A program made the position numbers and the translations under genes. This document shows, piece after piece, positions 62,350 through 64,000 of a stretch of DNA of 64,000 nucleotides. This DNA is from Planctomycetota bacterium (GTDB lineage: Bacteria > Planctomycetota > Uabimicrobiia > Uabimicrobiales > Uabimicrobiaceae), in the NCBI GenBank assembly GCA_029260735.1, contig JAJDCR010000079.1, positions 1-64,000 on the forward strand, given 5' to 3'. A model generated the notes under the pieces. It saw only the letters and a program-made list of their open reading frames with translations, ran no database searches and had not been told where the DNA came from. Position 1 is the stretch's first letter; each line of letters begins with the position of its first letter.

Positions 62350-64000
62350 TTAGTTTCCTTGCATATACTTTTTCTTAGCTTCCTGGTCTATCCAGATATA
62401 ATTGAACGGATGATTATCCGTGACGTTAAACTTCCCGCCGGCAATATCTGCCTTTCCATGGTCGCCATTTTGAATCCGAGGATAAAAACCTCGAACATAA
62501 GGTTTCACCATTTGGTCAGCAACATAAAAGTAAATAGGAATAATGGGAGACTCTTCTAAAAGGATTTCCTCGGCCGATTGGAAAAGAACTAGACGGTTTT
62601 TCAAATCGGACTCATAGTTGGATTTATTGATCTTGTCATCATAGTCAGCATTTCCCCAGTGGGTATGGTTGTTTCCATTGCTGGACATCCATAGTTCCAT
62701 GAAAGTATAGGCATCGTTGTAATCTCCGATCCAACCACGGCGAGCGATATCATAGTTGACATTCTTGAGCTTGTCGAGGTAGGTTTTCCACTCGTTGTTT
62801 TCTAATTTTCCTTTGATTCCTAAGTGACGATCCCACATATTGGAAGCAACAAGGCAAATTCTCTTGTTTTGATCGTTGATATTGTAAAGAATGTTGAAAA
62901 CAGGGAAGCCTTTACCACCAGGAAAACCCGCTTCAGCCAAAAGCTTTTTGGCCTCTTTGATATTTTCTTTGTAGTTTTTACTGAACTCATAAGTCGGGGT
63001 GTATTTACCTGAGCCCATCGCAGTTCCTTTGGGGACATAACTGTAAGCTGGTAATTCTCCTGCGTCGGTAATAGTTTTGGCAATGACTTCTCGGTCAATA
63101 GCTAAACTCAAGGCTCGGCGGACTCGAGGGTCGTTGAAGGGGGCTTTTTTTGTGTTAAAGCTAAAAAAGAAAGTCCCCAAATAAGGAGCAGCCAGCCATT
63201 CAGAGTTATCTTTTACTTTAGGATAAACACTTTTACTAACAGGACTACATAGCCAATCGACGGCATTACTTTGAAACATGCGATATTGAGTTTCGTGATC
63301 TTTTGTTGTGTAAGCAATCACTTTGTCTAGTTTGATCGCATCTTTTTGCCAATAATGAGGGTTTTTCTCAAAAACAAGTTTATCTCCTAAAACTCTTTCT
63401 TTCAGAACAAAAGCCCCATTACTTATAATATTTTTTTTACTCGTCCAACTGTCTCCGTGCTTTTCGACGACTTTACGAGGAATGGGAAAAAAAGTGTAAT
63501 GAGTAGTGAGTTCAAAGAAATAAGGAACAGGGTACTTTAAAGTAAACTCTAAAGTATAATCGTCAAGAGCTTTAACCCCTAGTTTTTCCAGTTCCAATTT
63601 CATCTTGTCTGGTTTGCTTTGATTGACCTCAGCGGCTCCTGCGATACAGTAGAGCATTTGAGCGTATTGAGCTCCTGTAGTAGGGTTTAGAATTCGACGA
63701 TATGAGGCCACATAGTCATGGGCTGTAACAGCAGATCCGTCAGACCATTTAGCATCTTTTCGAAGAAAAAAGGTATGCACTTTGCCATCTTCACTTGTTT
63801 CATGACGTTCTGCATTTCCTAGTTCTGCGGCAACTCCTTCGTTTCCGTAACGAGTTAAACCTTCAAACATAATGTTGAGGATTCTATTCTCATATACTCC
63901 TGTTGCTTTATTCACATCTAAAGTGGCGGGGTCTTGCTCGTTCAAAAAGCGAAAAACCATGCCTTCATCTTCTTGGGTATTGTTTTGATTACCATTTTTT
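62350..64000 (-). CDS. Oligopeptide-binding protein (OppA family, copy 2), 5' end outside window
   Basis: The protein is the second SBP_bac_5 copy: MVFRFLNEQDPATLDVNKAT, FNDPRVRRALSLAIDREVI, NWTDYDDK-like (HWGNADYDDKI) and SPIIPIYFYVADQMVKPYV. The frame stays open to the window edge beyond the ATG at 63958-63960, with codons for a Gln/Asn-rich segment (NGNQNNTQEDEG) such as follows a lipoprotein Cys, so the true start lies beyond 64000. The start at 63960 would remove the signal peptide. The two copies share the closing FYVADQMVKPY motif and differ elsewhere, so they probably have different substrate ranges. Confidence 0.88.
   Translation of the reverse strand, partial: KNGNQNNTQEDEGMVFRFLNEQDPATLDVNKATGVYENRILNIMFEGLTRYGNEGVAAELGNAERHETSEDGKVHTFFLRKDAKWSDGSAVTAHDYVASYRRILNPTTGAQYAQMLYCIAGAAEVNQSKPDKMKLELEKLGVKALDDYTLEFTLKYPVPYFFELTTHYTFFPIPRKVVEKHGDSWTSKKNIISNGAFVLKERVLGDKLVFEKNPHYWQKDAIKLDKVIAYTTKDHETQYRMFQSNAVDWLCSPVSKSVYPKVKDNSEWLAAPYLGTFFFSFNTKKAPFNDPRVRRALSLAIDREVIAKTITDAGELPAYSYVPKGTAMGSGKYTPTYEFSKNYKENIKEAKKLLAEAGFPGGKGFPVFNILYNINDQNKRICLVASNMWDRHLGIKGKLENNEWKTYLDKLKNVNYDIARRGWIGDYNDAYTFMELWMSSNGNNHTHWGNADYDDKINKSNYESDLKNRLVLFQSAEEILLEESPIIPIYFYVADQMVKPYVRGFYPRIQNGDHGKADIAGGKFNVTDNHPFNYIWIDQEAKKKYMQGN

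Overview
The window is AT-rich bacterial DNA, densely coded in long co-directional runs. It most resembles a low-GC member of the Planctomycetota or a nearby PVC lineage. The hints are proteins that start with a small zinc ribbon followed by one membrane helix, a LamG protein with a PEP-CTERM tail, delta-60, leucine-rich and pentapeptide repeat proteins, many SPFH proteins, a secreted protein ending in a pilin-like (GspG-like) tail, and palindromic intergenic repeats. This placement is an inference; no rRNA, tRNA or marker phylogeny is available here.

Layout. 1-489: a broken 3' piece of a hemN-like gene. 519-8344 (+): a DUF4132 protein, an unknown partner, a MoxR AAA+ ATPase, a CoxE-type vWA protein and a TruC-type pseudouridine synthase. 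8345-8773: tandem and inverted repeats. 8774-12609 (-): secreted phytase/esterase-like protein, LRR lipoprotein, DEDDh exonuclease, SGNH hydrolase. 12881-18534 (+): SpoIIE-type phosphatase, secreted unknown, NAD-dependent epimerase/reductase, membrane-anchored hexapeptide acyltransferase, YdjM-type membrane hydrolase. 18575-27769 (+): a tight membrane cluster with two ABC-2-type permeases, three SPFH proteins, a P1B-type ATPase with a CPS motif and a small membrane protein. 27846-31528 (+): two paralogous zinc-ribbon membrane proteins. 31695-35506 (-): three envelope or secreted proteins. 35753-43977 (+): SGNH protein, carbamoyltransferase, SxtJ-like protein and two large secreted proteins that share a C-terminal domain. 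43978-44507: a nested-palindrome MITE-like element. 44508-47703 (-): PEP-CTERM protein and an amino-acid permease fused to EIIA-like and TrkA-C domains. 47914-56059 (-): a glycan-type locus with SMP-30, nucleotidyltransferase-like protein, a GH5-ABC exporter fusion, a two-domain glycosyltransferase and an SDR. 56228-64000 (-): a STAS protein and an oligopeptide ABC importer with two substrate-binding lipoproteins, the second cut by the window end.

How genes work together. Four groups look like functional units: the DUF4132/MoxR/vWA module; the SPFH/P-type ATPase/ABC-2 cluster, probably a membrane-domain and metal-homeostasis system; the carbamoyltransferase/SxtJ/SGNH group, which probably decorates an exported molecule; and the GH5-ABC/glycosyltransferase locus, probably making and exporting a glycosylated product. 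The last is the best candidate for something not described before, because a cellulase-fold hydrolase is joined in frame to a full ABC exporter half-transporter.
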